From an uncultured bacterium (GTDB lineage Bacteria; Bacillota_I; Bacilli_A; Acholeplasmatales; Anaeroplasmataceae): a stretch of DNA of 35,390 nucleotides. Position 1 is the first letter of the stretch, and every line of letters begins with the position of its first letter. The DNA lies in contig CASEZJ010000008.1 of the NCBI GenBank assembly GCA_949292525.1, forward strand, positions 1-35,390, in the 5' to 3' direction. The notes under the pieces were generated by a model. That model did not search any database, was not told the origin of the DNA, and saw nothing but the letters and a program-made list of their open reading frames with translations. Positions 7,719 to 16,845 of this stretch are shown one piece after another. The position numbers and the translations under genes are program-made.

Positions 7719-7735
7719 AGTCTAGGCTCTATTTT
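7712..7735 (+). terminator. Hairpin after yqeY
   Basis: AAAATAGAG (7712-7720) pairs perfectly with CTCTATTTT (7727-7735) around a six-base loop. The T-tail is partly used in the stem, so termination may be incomplete and the MATE gene (start 7754) may be read through; no clear separate promoter was found for it. Confidence 0.6.
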
Positions 7736-7753
7736 TAATTTGGAGTAAAAAAT

Positions 7754-9217
7754 ATGTTAAAAAGTATGTTTAGTAATGTGGATTTAACAAAAGGTAAAAT
7801 ATGGCAAGTTATTTCTGTTTTTGCCATCCCAATCTTATTATCTTATTTATTACAACAAATCTATACCATTTCTGATGCCGCAATTTGTGGTCAATTTTTA
7901 AACGCCAATCAAGTTGCAGGTGTAAACAACACCTCAAATATTACGTTTATAGTTCTACAATTTGCCTTTGGTTGTACTGCAGGTTTTAGTGTAGTTTCAG
8001 CTAGTAAAATCGGTCAAAATGATATAGATGGTGCTAGAAAAAGTTTATTAATACAAATGATTTTATCAGCAATAATAAGCATAATATTAACCATTGTAGC
8101 CATTTTAGCAATTGATTTTTTATTAGCATTTATCGGTGTTACAAAACAAGCTAATGAAGAAATTTATAGTTCCGCTTATATATATACATTAATTATATTC
8201 ATTGGTACATTTGCTCAAGTGTTTTATAATTTAGCATGTTCATTTTTAAGAAGTTTAGGTAATAGTATAACCCCACTTTTATTTCTATTAGTATCAACAA
8301 TTTTAAATATCATCTTAGATATTTTATTCATTAGCCCATTAAAAATGGGAGTAGCTGGAGCGGCTATAGCTACCGTTTTAGCTCAATTTATTTCCGCTAT
8401 AGCTTGCTTCATATATATCTTTGTTCGCTTAAAAGAATATCGATTTAAAAAAGAAGATTTTAAATTTCCTAAAGGTTTTATAAAAAAACATCTAATACTT
8501 GGTTTACCTTTAGCATTTCAATTCTCTATTTTAGCAATAGGCTTAATTGTAATGCAAGCTACAACGATTAAATTCGACATTATGCCTGATGGCACTTTAG
8601 CAGCTGAATCACAATTAGGTTATGGAGCTGCTTGTAAATTAAATAACTTCTTAATGACGCCATTTAATGCCTTAGGCACAGCTATGCTTTCTTATTGTGG
8701 CCAAAACGTTGGTTCAGGTAATTATAAAAGACTACGTCAAGGAATTAAACAATCATTTATAATTATGTTAATCTTATATGTTGTGTTTGCTGGAATTGGT
8801 TTATTATTAACTATAAATGGAGCATATCTATATATATTTTTATCAGAAGATAAAATAAATGATTTAACGATAAAATATGGTAATTTATACTTAAGAACAG
8901 TATTACCTTTTTATCCTATTTTAGGTATATTATTTATTTTAAGAAATAGCTTACAAGGCGTAGAAAAACCACTTTTCCCATTCTTAGCAGGAGTAGGCGA
9001 ATTATTAGCCCGTACTTTAGTATGCTTGTTTATACCTGAATTAGTTAACGGGGCACCAATTACTAGACAAGCAAGTGATTTGTCCTATATTATGACTTCA
9101 GCTGCCGATGTATTTTCATGGACTTTTGCCTGCATTCCACTTGTTACAGGATATATTTTATTTTTAAGATGGAGCAGAAATGATGAAAATCTTAGTTTGC
9201 TCGGACAGTCACAATAG
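7754..9217 (+). CDS. MATE family efflux transporter
   Basis: A 487-residue multidrug and toxic compound extrusion protein, an integral membrane antiporter that exports cationic drugs or metabolites using a Na+ or H+ gradient. About 12 hydrophobic helices in two pseudo-symmetric halves are visible. Family signatures are the first-helix region IPILLSYLLQQIYTISDAAI, GVAGAAIATVLAQ near the end of the first half, and the half-two LGYGAACKLNNFLMTPFNALG. GGAG sits 8 bases before the ATG. Its last 35-38 bases overlap the phosphoesterase gene. The substrate is unknown. Confidence 0.93.
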   Translation: MLKSMFSNVDLTKGKIWQVISVFAIPILLSYLLQQIYTISDAAICGQFLNANQVAGVNNTSNITFIVLQFAFGCTAGFSVVSASKIGQNDIDGARKSLLIQMILSAIISIILTIVAILAIDFLLAFIGVTKQANEEIYSSAYIYTLIIFIGTFAQVFYNLACSFLRSLGNSITPLLFLLVSTILNIILDILFISPLKMGVAGAAIATVLAQFISAIACFIYIFVRLKEYRFKKEDFKFPKGFIKKHLILGLPLAFQFSILAIGLIVMQATTIKFDIMPDGTLAAESQLGYGAACKLNNFLMTPFNALGTAMLSYCGQNVGSGNYKRLRQGIKQSFIIMLILYVVFAGIGLLLTINGAYLYIFLSEDKINDLTIKYGNLYLRTVLPFYPILGILFILRNSLQGVEKPLFPFLAGVGELLARTLVCLFIPELVNGAPITRQASDLSYIMTSAADVFSWTFACIPLVTGYILFLRWSRNDENLSLLGQSQ

Positions 9218-9629
9218 AAGCATAACAAAATTACCATTAGATGATTATGATTTTATAATTCATTGTGGTGATATTTTAGAAAGTGACCTAGATTATTTTA
9301 AACTATATCCTAATTTATATTATGTAAGAGGTAATTGTGATTATTCTGATTATCAATTATATAAAATTGTTAATATTGCTAATAAGAACTATTTTATTAC
9401 TCATTCTCACCTTTATAATACCAAATACACATATGAAGATTTGATTAATAATACTAAAGACAAATATGACTTTGTATTATTTGGTCATACTCATATACAG
9501 GTTTGTTTTAAAATAGGTAACACAATATATATAAATCCAGGCGCTTACAAAAATGGAGAATATGCTTATATAGAAGATGATATAATCTATCTAATTCAAA
9601 ATAACAAAGCAAAAAAAATAAGGCTTTAA
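9183..9629 (+). CDS. YfcE/YsnB-type metallophosphoesterase
   Basis: A 148-residue single-domain calcineurin-like phosphoesterase of the YfcE/MJ0936 family, with two metal ions at the active site and probably acting on small phosphodiesters or nucleotides. The metal ligands are in order: CSDSH, HCGDILESD, RGNCDY, FITHSH and FGHTHIQ. Two ATG codons are adjacent (9180 and 9183). The GGAG at 9171-9174 is 8 bases from the second and 5 from the first, so 9183 is preferred. The gene begins inside the 3' end of the MATE gene, in another frame, so the two are coupled. A second, unrelated phosphoesterase lies at 18805. Confidence 0.92.
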   Translation: MKILVCSDSHNRSITKLPLDDYDFIIHCGDILESDLDYFKLYPNLYYVRGNCDYSDYQLYKIVNIANKNYFITHSHLYNTKYTYEDLINNTKDKYDFVLFGHTHIQVCFKIGNTIYINPGAYKNGEYAYIEDDIIYLIQNNKAKKIRL

Positions 9630-9706
9630 TTATAGCGTGTCAATAAACGTTTCTAGTATTTTTACAAGTCTAACTTTAAAGGAATTGCTATATAAAGCCT
9701 TTTTTT
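9620..9706. terminator. Bidirectional terminator with a long loop
   Basis: AAGGCTTTA (9620-9628) and TATAGC (9631-9636) pair with GCTATA (9687-9692) and TAAAGCCTT (9693-9701), leaving a loop of 50 bases. T-runs lie on both outer sides (9701-9706 on plus; the A-run 9611-9618 read on minus). It separates the phosphoesterase gene from convergent hslO. The long loop is unusual and may be a small structured RNA. Confidence 0.65.
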
Positions 9707-9707
9707 G

Positions 9708-10559
9708 TTAAATTAATCTTAATAAATCATCCTTGTTAAAAGAATAGGTTTTATTACAGAAATTACAAGTTATATCAAATGTTTTATCTTCATTAATCAT
9801 ATCAGCAATTTCTTTTTTACCTAAAGTTTTAATGCTATTTAAGAACTTATCCTTACTACAACTACAACTATATTCTAGTGGTAATTTATCATATAGCTTA
9901 TAAGTATTAGAACTAAGCAATTTAATAATATCTTCAATACTATAATTTAATGCTAACATTTGTGAGATTGGTTTAATATCACTAAGAATACTTTCTAATT
10001 TATCTAGTGTAGTGTTATGGCAATTAGGCATAACTTGAATTAAATAACCACCTGCAGTACTAACCTTACCATTTTTATCAAACAAAACCCCAAGAGCTAC
10101 TGCAGTATTAGTTTGTTCGCTTTGATTAAAATAATAAGCAAAATCATCACCTATTTCACCTGTTTGTAAGGCAACAGATGACGTGAAAGGCTCTTTTAAG
10201 CCATAGTCTTTAATAACAGTTAAAAAACCATTACCGATAGCCTGCCCGACTAATAGTTTTCCGTTATTATTAGATAAATAAACACCAGGATTATGACAAA
10301 AGCCTTTAACTTTACCCTTGTTCGCAACAACAGTTAAATTTTTAATAGGGCCATCGCCATCGATTTTAATAGTTATATTACTATCCATCTTTTCCATGTA
10401 AGACATTATACCGGCAATAGTTAGAGTTCGACCTAAGGCAGCACAACTCGTAGGCCAAAGATTAAATATTTCTTGGGCATGTTTTACTATATTTGTAGTA
10501 TTACAAGCATATATTCTTATTTTATCATCATAACAAGTTGCAATTTGCAATTCATCCAC
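9708..10559 (-). CDS. hslO: Redox-regulated chaperone Hsp33
   Basis: Hsp33 is a cytoplasmic holdase switched on by oxidation and unfolding. The 283-residue protein has the usual N-terminal domain (AALGRTLTIAGIMS, DGDGPIKN, GNPG-like CHNPGVYL, GEIGDDFAYYFNQSEQ) and a C-terminal zinc site CSC (C232, C234) plus CNFC (C265, C268), all four thiols present. The start codon is GTG, placed 9 bases after AAAGGA; no ATG gives a better fit. It is transcribed from its own TTGACT/TATAAT promoter, divergent from htpG. The CIRCE operator at 10619-10645 lies about 10 bases upstream of its -35, so HrcA may touch both genes. Confidence 0.95.
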   Translation of the reverse strand: MDELQIATCYDDKIRIYACNTTNIVKHAQEIFNLWPTSCAALGRTLTIAGIMSYMEKMDSNITIKIDGDGPIKNLTVVANKGKVKGFCHNPGVYLSNNNGKLLVGQAIGNGFLTVIKDYGLKEPFTSSVALQTGEIGDDFAYYFNQSEQTNTAVALGVLFDKNGKVSTAGGYLIQVMPNCHNTTLDKLESILSDIKPISQMLALNYSIEDIIKLLSSNTYKLYDKLPLEYSCSCSKDKFLNSIKTLGKKEIADMINEDKTFDITCNFCNKTYSFNKDDLLRLI

Positions 10560-10581
10560 AATATCAATTCCTTTCTAGTGT

Positions 10582-10609
10582 ATTATATCATTTAATAAAA
10601 GATAGTCAA
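10582..10609 (-). promoter_or_regulatory. Promoter of hslO
   Basis: Read on the minus strand: -35 TTGACT (10609-10604), 16 bases, -10 TATAAT (10587-10582), with TG one base upstream (extended -10). Confidence 0.75.
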
Positions 10610-10618
10610 GTTAAATAA

Positions 10619-10645
10619 TTGGCACTTTAATATTGACAGTGCTAA
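10619..10645 (+). promoter_or_regulatory. CIRCE-like HrcA operator
   Basis: TTGGCACTT (10619-10627), nine spacer bases, CAGTGCTAA (10637-10645): the layout 9-9-9 and sequence match the CIRCE consensus TTAGCACTC-N9-GAGTGCTAA except for A to G at position 3 of the left arm and the innermost base of each arm. It covers the -35 of htpG. HrcA binding would block that promoter in the unstressed state. No hrcA gene is in the window. Confidence 0.85.
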
Positions 10646-10661
10646 TTAAAAGAATTATAAT
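10633..10661 (+). promoter_or_regulatory. Consensus promoter of htpG
   Basis: Perfect TTGACA (10633-10638), 17-base spacer, perfect TATAAT (10656-10661). The strong promoter overlaps the CIRCE element, as expected for a repressed heat-shock gene. Confidence 0.9.
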
Positions 10662-10688
10662 ACGTATTGTTAGAAAGGAATTGATAAA

Positions 10689-12569
10689 ATGATTGAAACA
10701 AAAGAATTTAAAACCGAAACTAAAAAATTGTTAGATATGATGATTCATTCTATCTATACGCATAAAGAAATATTTTTAAGAGAATTGATTTCAAATGCTA
10801 GTGATGCGATTGATAAACGTAAATTTTTAAGCCTAACTGATCATAGCATCCCAGCAGTAGATTATGAAATATTAGTAGAGGCAGATAAAACAAATAGAAC
10901 TATTACAATTACCGATAATGGAATTGGTATGACTAAAGCTGAATTAGAAGAAAATTTAGGTACTATTGCTAAAAGTGGCTCAAAAGAATTTTTAGAAAAG
11001 TTAGGTGACGCTGCTAATACTAGTGATATAATCGGTCAATTTGGGGTTGGCTTTTACAGTGCTTTTATGGTAGCTAATAAAGTAGAAGTTTTATCACACA
11101 AGGTCAATAGTGCTGAAACATATTTATTTTCATCTGATGGTCTTGAAAATTATACAATTAGTTCAAGTGAAGAACTAATTGATGGTACTAAGATCACTCT
11201 ATACTTAAGAGAAGATACTGAAGATGAAAAATATAGTGATTTTTTAGATGAATATACTATTAAAGATTTAATAAGAAAATATTCAGATTATATAAGATAC
11301 CCTATAAAAACTTGGGTTACTAAATATGACAAACCTGAAGAAGGTAAAGAAGATCAAGATTCTACGCATTTAGAATTAGAAACAATTAATTCAATGATTC
11401 CTTTGTGGAAGAAGAATCGTAAAGACGTAACAGATGAAGAACTAAATAATTTCTATAAACAAAAATTCATGGATTATCAAGATCCACTTACAGCTATATT
11501 TGTTAGTGTTGAAGGCATGTTGACATATAATGCTTTATTATTTATTCCTCGCAAACCTTTATTTAATGTTTATAATGATAAAGATGAAAGAGGCTTACAA
11601 TTATATACTAAAGGTGTATTCATTTTAGATAAATGTAAAGATTTAATCCCTGAATACCTATATTTCGTTAAAGGGTTAGTAGATAGTGCTGATTTACCAT
11701 TAAATATAAGTCGTGAATTATTACAAGAAGATAGACAAATTAAAAAGATAGCTTCAAATGTAGAAAAGAAAATTTTACAAGAATTAACTAAATTGTTAAA
11801 AAATGAGCCAGAAAAATACCTTGAATTCTTTAAAGCTTATGGTAGAGCTTTAAAATATGGTCTTTATGAAAATTATGGAGCAAGAAAAGAATCATTACAA
11901 GATTTAGTTATTTTACATTCTTTAAATGATGATAAATATATAACATTTAAAGAATATAAAGAAAAAATGCCAGAGGGTCAAAAAAATATCTATTATGTAG
12001 CTCAAAAAACAAAAGAACAAGCTTTAGCTTTACCACAAATGGCATTATTAAAACAAAAAGGTTATGATGTGCTACTTCTTGAAGATGATGTTGATGAATT
12101 TATGTTACAAGTTATGCACGACTACGATAAAGTTGAATTTAAGTCAATCACTCAAGGTGATCTAGATTTATTAACAGAAGAAGAAAACAAAAAAATAGAC
12201 GAAGTAAAAGAAGAAAACAAAGAATTATTAGAAGCTATAAAAGAAAGCTTAAAAGATGAAGTTAGTGATGTAATATTATCTAAACGCTTAGTTGATGGTG
12301 CAGTATGTATTAGTGCTAAAGGTGGAATATCTTTAGAAATGGAAAAAGTATTAAGTGCACAAGATGGCAATGCTAAAGCTGAAAAGGTTTTAGAAATTAA
12401 TCCTAATCATCCGTTATTTAATAAATTAAAAGATATTTATCAAACTGATAAGGATAAATTAAATGATTATTCTAAATTCTTACTTGATAGTGCTTTAATT
12501 CAAGAAGGATTAGAAATAAAAGATCCTGTTAATTATACTAACAAAGTAATAGAATTAATGTTGAAATAA
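10689..12569 (+). CDS. htpG: Chaperone protein HtpG (bacterial Hsp90)
   Basis: HtpG is an ATP-dependent dimeric chaperone in the cytoplasm. The 626 residues match the full-length family. The GHKL ATP-binding domain (1-220) shows the Hsp90 signature IYTHKEIFLRELISNASDA, TITDNGIGMTKAEL and GQFGVGFYSAFMVA. The middle domain contains GLVDSADLPLNISRELLQ with the conserved catalytic-loop arginine region. The C-terminal dimerisation domain ends in a short LMLK, without the eukaryotic MEEVD. AAAGGA precedes the ATG by about 9 bases. Its CIRCE/consensus promoter indicates strong heat induction; in Bacillus subtilis htpG is by contrast outside the HrcA regulon. Confidence 0.98.
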   Translation: MIETKEFKTETKKLLDMMIHSIYTHKEIFLRELISNASDAIDKRKFLSLTDHSIPAVDYEILVEADKTNRTITITDNGIGMTKAELEENLGTIAKSGSKEFLEKLGDAANTSDIIGQFGVGFYSAFMVANKVEVLSHKVNSAETYLFSSDGLENYTISSSEELIDGTKITLYLREDTEDEKYSDFLDEYTIKDLIRKYSDYIRYPIKTWVTKYDKPEEGKEDQDSTHLELETINSMIPLWKKNRKDVTDEELNNFYKQKFMDYQDPLTAIFVSVEGMLTYNALLFIPRKPLFNVYNDKDERGLQLYTKGVFILDKCKDLIPEYLYFVKGLVDSADLPLNISRELLQEDRQIKKIASNVEKKILQELTKLLKNEPEKYLEFFKAYGRALKYGLYENYGARKESLQDLVILHSLNDDKYITFKEYKEKMPEGQKNIYYVAQKTKEQALALPQMALLKQKGYDVLLLEDDVDEFMLQVMHDYDKVEFKSITQGDLDLLTEEENKKIDEVKEENKELLEAIKESLKDEVSDVILSKRLVDGAVCISAKGGISLEMEKVLSAQDGNAKAEKVLEINPNHPLFNKLKDIYQTDKDKLNDYSKFLLDSALIQEGLEIKDPVNYTNKVIELMLK

Positions 12570-12572
12570 TAT

Positions 12573-12601
12573 TTGACAAAGTAAAGAAATAGTTTTATTA
12601 T
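12573..12601 (+). promoter_or_regulatory. Promoter of the FMN riboswitch-ribU unit
   Basis: TTGACA (12573-12578), 17 bases, TATTAT (12596-12601). The start site should be near 12608, at the first base of a segment complementary to the 3' arm of riboswitch P1. Confidence 0.7.
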
Positions 12602-12631
12602 ATAGCTAGAAAAACTTCATACATTAAAATT

Positions 12632-12739
12632 AAACTTCAGGGTGAGGTGAAATTCCTAATTGGCGGTATAGTCCGCGAGCAGTCGCATGATAGGGTGAAA
12701 TTCCCTAACCAACGGTTATAGTCCGGATGGAAGAAGTTT
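12632..12739 (+). ncRNA. FMN riboswitch (RFN element)
   Basis: The conserved RFN core is plain: CAGGGTGAGGTGAAATTCC, GGCGGTATAGTCCGCGAGC, AGGGTGAAATTCCCT, AACGGT and AGTCCGGATGG, in order. P1 closes with AAACTTC (12632-12638) and GAAGTTT (12733-12739). FMN binding is expected to favour the terminator at 12750-12775, shutting off the riboflavin transporter gene when flavin is plentiful. An additional upstream segment, GAAAAACTTC (12609-12618), is perfectly complementary to 12733-12742 and would compete for the P1 3' arm. Confidence 0.97.
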
Positions 12740-12749
12740 TTCCTATTTT

Positions 12750-12775
12750 GACGCCCTTTAAAGGCGTCTTTTTTT
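12750..12775 (+). terminator. Riboswitch terminator
   Basis: Stem GACGCC (12750-12755)/GGCGTC (12763-12768), then seven T. The AGGAG ribosome binding site of ribU begins one base later, so control is most likely by transcription termination. Confidence 0.88.
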
Positions 12776-12787
12776 AGGAGTTAGGAT

Positions 12788-13411
12788 ATGAGTATTAAAA
12801 GATTAGTTATGGTTGCTGCATTTAGTGCTTTAACCGCAATACTTTACATTTTTGTAAAGTTCCCCTTACCGATATTCCCATCATTTTTAGATGTGAATAT
12901 TTCAATGATACCAGTTATCATATGTTCTTTTATGTTAGGCCCTATAGACGCAAGTATCTGTGTTTTAATTAGGTGCTTAATTAAATCACCAATGACTTCA
13001 ACTATGTATGTTGGTGAACTTGCAGATTTAATTATGGGTTTAGGAACTTGTTTACCTTGTGGGATTATTTATAAAACTAATTTAAAACACAAGGCCTTAT
13101 TAGCTTTTTTAGCTGTCCCAATTATGTGGGTATTAAGCGGTATTTTGACAAATGTATTCATTAATATACCATTTTATATTAAATTCCGTTTTGATGGTGA
13201 TATGACTCAATTATTAGGTATGTGTTCTGATGCCTTTAAGTTAATATCATTTGGCAAAATAAATAATATTACCTTAGATAATTTTATGATGTACTATGTT
13301 TTATTAGCGGTTATTCCATTTAATTTATTATTATCATTAATCGTTGTTATTGTTACATTACCAGTACATAAAAGACTAAGATTACTTTATGATAGGGTTA
13401 AAATTAAGTGA
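12788..13411 (+). CDS. ribU: Riboflavin ECF transporter S component RibU
   Basis: RibU is the substrate-binding membrane subunit of an energy-coupling factor transporter; the shared EcfA/A'/T module is presumably encoded elsewhere. The 207-residue protein shows about six hydrophobic helices, a typical N-terminus (MSIKRLVMVAAFSALTAILY) and the S-component features FPSFLDVNISMIPVI and a long loop before the final helices. The assignment to riboflavin rests on the FMN riboswitch directly upstream plus family resemblance. No riboflavin biosynthesis genes are seen here, which fits a flavin scavenger. AGGAG is 7 bases from the ATG. Confidence 0.95.
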   Translation: MSIKRLVMVAAFSALTAILYIFVKFPLPIFPSFLDVNISMIPVIICSFMLGPIDASICVLIRCLIKSPMTSTMYVGELADLIMGLGTCLPCGIIYKTNLKHKALLAFLAVPIMWVLSGILTNVFINIPFYIKFRFDGDMTQLLGMCSDAFKLISFGKINNITLDNFMMYYVLLAVIPFNLLLSLIVVIVTLPVHKRLRLLYDRVKIK

Positions 13412-13414
13412 TTA

Positions 13415-13445
13415 AATTTAACTTAAACATTGTTTAATTTAAATT
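13415..13445. repeat. AT-only inverted repeat after ribU
   Basis: AATTTAA-C-TTAAAC (13415-13428) pairs with GTTTAA-T-TTAAATT (13432-13445), 13 pairs with one mismatch, three-base loop. It lacks a T-tail on the plus strand. It could be a weak terminator or operator. Confidence 0.5.
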
Positions 13446-13530
13446 AAAATGTTATCATATAAGTAGAGAAAGTGTTTACTAAGAATTAAAATGAAACGTA
13501 TATACTCTATTTTATTGATAACATTTTTTT
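13446..13530 (+). terminator. Long-loop hairpin with T-tail, possible structured RNA
   Basis: Perfect 12-base arms AAAATGTTATCA (13446-13457) and TGATAACATTTT (13516-13527), an inner TAGAG/CTCTA pairing (13464-13468 with 13505-13509) and a further GTTT/AAAC pair give a branched rod ending in a T-run (13524-13530). It follows ribU and may be its terminator, but the size and nested pairing are more like a small RNA. Confidence 0.55.
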
Positions 13531-13542
13531 ACTTTATTTAAT
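13515..13542 (+). promoter_or_regulatory. Possible promoter of the lipoprotein gene
   Basis: TTGATA (13515-13520), 16 bases, TTTAAT (13537-13542). The -35 lies inside the right arm of the hairpin 13446-13530. Plausible but not strong. Confidence 0.35.
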
Positions 13543-13599
13543 GTCATTCACGAATACTGTTTCTAATAATAACGATATAAATGTGAGGTGGGATTAACG

Positions 13600-15060
13600 A
13601 TGAAAAAAATATTTAATTTAATAAGTTTATTATTTATTATGTTACTAATAATAAGCTGTAAAAATGAAGAGAAAAAAACATATCAAAATGGTGATAGAAT
13701 AAGTATAGACCATATCATTTATGAATATGTTGTGCCAAGTGAAAAAAATTACGAGAGAAAAGAAATAGATGCACCTTATTACGATTATAAGACAGCAGAT
13801 ATATATGATCCTAATCGACCTATATATCATTCTTGTTATCCTATTGATATGATTAATCCAGAGAAATTTCCAGTAAATGCTTTAATGTTTAATGAAGAAA
13901 ACTTTAGCGAAAACGTACAATTTTTTGGTAGAAGATTTGGTAAAATTGGTTTATATGAAGATGAAAATGGTTTAGTACAATCAGATATGAATTTCATAGC
14001 TACTAATGCAGATGCGGATTATTTTGATGTCATTTCCTATATGGATAGTGATTATGCCTTTTATAATCCTTGTTTTTGGGTTGTTGGTTGCGATGAAGAA
14101 TTAAGGATGAATCAAGAAACAAGAAGCGAAATAAAAATAAAAAGTATTATTGATGACATTTTAGTTGTTGGTATAGGTTATGGGGCATTTGTGGATTTAA
14201 ACGGAAAGTATAAGGTGTTAGTTGAAGAAGCAGATGGTTCAAAAAAAGTTAAAGACTATTATAGTTCAGTTGGTAGGAGTTGTGATGAAGTACCTTTACT
14301 TGTTATGCCATATGCTTTTTCAAATATGGATATTAGTGAATTATGTTTTGATAGACAAGCTTTTATTTATTCTTTAGGTTTTAATAAAGTTATGTTTGAT
14401 TCAGCTAAGTTTAATTTTAGAATTTTCTTGTATGGACAAGCATTTTATAAATGTGAGTTAGCGACATTTCCTGCCCCAACTGAAGAAGATCAAATTGCTA
14501 ATTATTTTTATATAAATAATATTTTAACAACATATTATTTAGGCATTAATCTCTCCAATTATGCAGCTCCTTTTGTGGACTGTGATATTAATAATATTGC
14601 ATCACCTGGAGCTTATTTAAGATGTGCAAATCAAATATATTATCACCCTTATTTAGTTGAAGGGATATATGATTTTTCATATCCTATTTTAATATCTAAT
14701 AGTAAATCTTGTGAAGGCAATTATCGATATAAGCCTAAAGAAATATATTTAAGTAATGAATTGTTAAGAGGCGTTTGTGTTGAAAATGATGTAGTTACTA
14801 ATTATTTATTTGACGAAGAATTAAATAGTGAACTTGAAACAATATATATCGTAACAGGAAGACAAAATACTACTACTTTCTCATATGATAAAAATGATGA
14901 TGCTAATTTTTATATTGATTTAGCTAATTCTAAAATTTATTATCGTCAATCTGTTTTGATGCAAAATGGCGAACATGAATATAAATATATAAAATTATTA
15001 AACATGAATGAAAAGTGTAAAATTGTTGTTATAGAAAAATATGATAGATATACTGATTAA
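13600..15060 (+). CDS. Putative lipoprotein of unknown function
   Basis: A 486-residue exported lipoprotein that I cannot assign to a family. The first 20 residues form a lipoprotein signal peptide (MKKIFNLISLLFIMLLIISC) with lipobox IIS-C and cysteine at position 20. The mature part is acidic and very rich in tyrosine, asparagine and aspartate, with several cysteine-containing stretches (YNPCFWVVGCDEEL, VGRSCDEVPL, YLRCANQIYYH) and an overall beta-rich pattern. A GTG start at 13588 is possible, but AGGTGG at 13586-13591 is correctly spaced for ATG 13600, so 13600 is chosen. It is monocistronic with a strong terminator. An extracellular surface role (binding or a structural sheet protein) is a guess. 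Confidence 0.85.
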   Translation: MKKIFNLISLLFIMLLIISCKNEEKKTYQNGDRISIDHIIYEYVVPSEKNYERKEIDAPYYDYKTADIYDPNRPIYHSCYPIDMINPEKFPVNALMFNEENFSENVQFFGRRFGKIGLYEDENGLVQSDMNFIATNADADYFDVISYMDSDYAFYNPCFWVVGCDEELRMNQETRSEIKIKSIIDDILVVGIGYGAFVDLNGKYKVLVEEADGSKKVKDYYSSVGRSCDEVPLLVMPYAFSNMDISELCFDRQAFIYSLGFNKVMFDSAKFNFRIFLYGQAFYKCELATFPAPTEEDQIANYFYINNILTTYYLGINLSNYAAPFVDCDINNIASPGAYLRCANQIYYHPYLVEGIYDFSYPILISNSKSCEGNYRYKPKEIYLSNELLRGVCVENDVVTNYLFDEELNSELETIYIVTGRQNTTTFSYDKNDDANFYIDLANSKIYYRQSVLMQNGEHEYKYIKLLNMNEKCKIVVIEKYDRYTD

Positions 15061-15071
15061 AAAGGCTAAAG

Positions 15072-15100
15072 GCTATCCTAGGTTTTAGGGTAGCTTTTTT
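15072..15100 (+). terminator. Terminator of the lipoprotein gene
   Basis: GCTATCCTA (15072-15080) pairs with TAGGGTAGC (15086-15094) with one G-U pair, loop GGTTT, six T (15095-15100). Confidence 0.88.
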
Positions 15101-15143
15101 AAATTCACTTATCCGCAAATAGAAGGACTTTCAAATAGGATAA

Positions 15144-15248
15144 TCATACGAAAGATTAAAAGTTGTAATATTTGCTGAGGATTTTATTGTTAAAGAACTT
15201 AAAGATTATTGCTTTGGTAATAAAATTAAAAGAGTTAACTTTACCTAA
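15144..15248 (+). pseudogene. Possible degraded gene fragment
   Basis: An open stretch of 34 codons without an ATG start encodes a protein-like sequence (core VVIFAEDFIVKELKDYCFG), with alternating hydrophobic and charged residues. After its TAA the same frame continues with KNILLLHRINTLVKIIY before the next stop. This looks like the remnant of a decayed reading frame but is too short to name; chance cannot be excluded. Confidence 0.25.
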
Positions 15249-15436
15249 GGTAGAAACAAAAATATTTTACTATTGCATAGAATTAATACTTTAGTAAAGA
15301 TAATATACTAAACACTTAGAATGCTAATTGGAATATTGCAAAGTGATTTATTCTTAATTTAAAACAAGCATTAAAAACGTTTTCAACAAAAAAGTTGATT
15401 TATAAAATAAAAACAATTTAATAATTTTTTAAATTA

Positions 15437-15445
15437 TGTTATAAT
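15437..15445 (+). promoter_or_regulatory. Extended -10 promoter of enolase
   Basis: TGTTATAAT (15437-15445), with only a weak -35 (TTTAAT at 15417-15422, 17-base spacer). AGGAG at 15483-15487 precedes ATG 15497, leaving a leader of about 45 bases. Confidence 0.65.
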
Positions 15446-15484
15446 ACGCTCGAATGTGCATTATATTAATAATATAAGGAATAG

Positions 15485-16804
<1,320 letters not shown>

Positions 16805-16812
16805 TTTACTAT

Positions 16813-16839
16813 AAGAGGCATATTTTGCCTCTTTCTTTT
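16813..16839 (+). terminator. Terminator of enolase
   Basis: Stem AAGAGGCA (16813-16820)/TGCCTCTT (16826-16833), loop of five, then a T-rich tail. Confidence 0.85.
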
Positions 16840-16845
16840 TAATCT

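Larger units (their letters stand above)
15061..15436. other. Gene-poor stretch between lipoprotein gene and enolase
   Basis: After the terminator at 15072-15100 no convincing gene is seen on either strand. The composition is AT-rich. The only coding-like signal is the short open stretch described at 15144-15248. No tRNA-like or known riboswitch pattern is recognised here. Confidence 0.6.

Noticed and set aside
12152-12370. Open frame on the minus strand inside htpG
   Set aside because: It is a low-complexity Ser/Leu-rich shadow of a Lys/Glu-rich coding stretch, without a ribosome binding site. The same applies to minus-strand frames inside hydrogenase, enolase, cmk-S1 and HU, and to the plus-strand frame at 5157-5354 inside the SPFH gene.
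13588-13600. GTG start for the lipoprotein gene
   Set aside because: The GTG is itself part of the AGGTGG ribosome binding site that serves ATG 13600, and the lipoprotein signal starts cleanly there.
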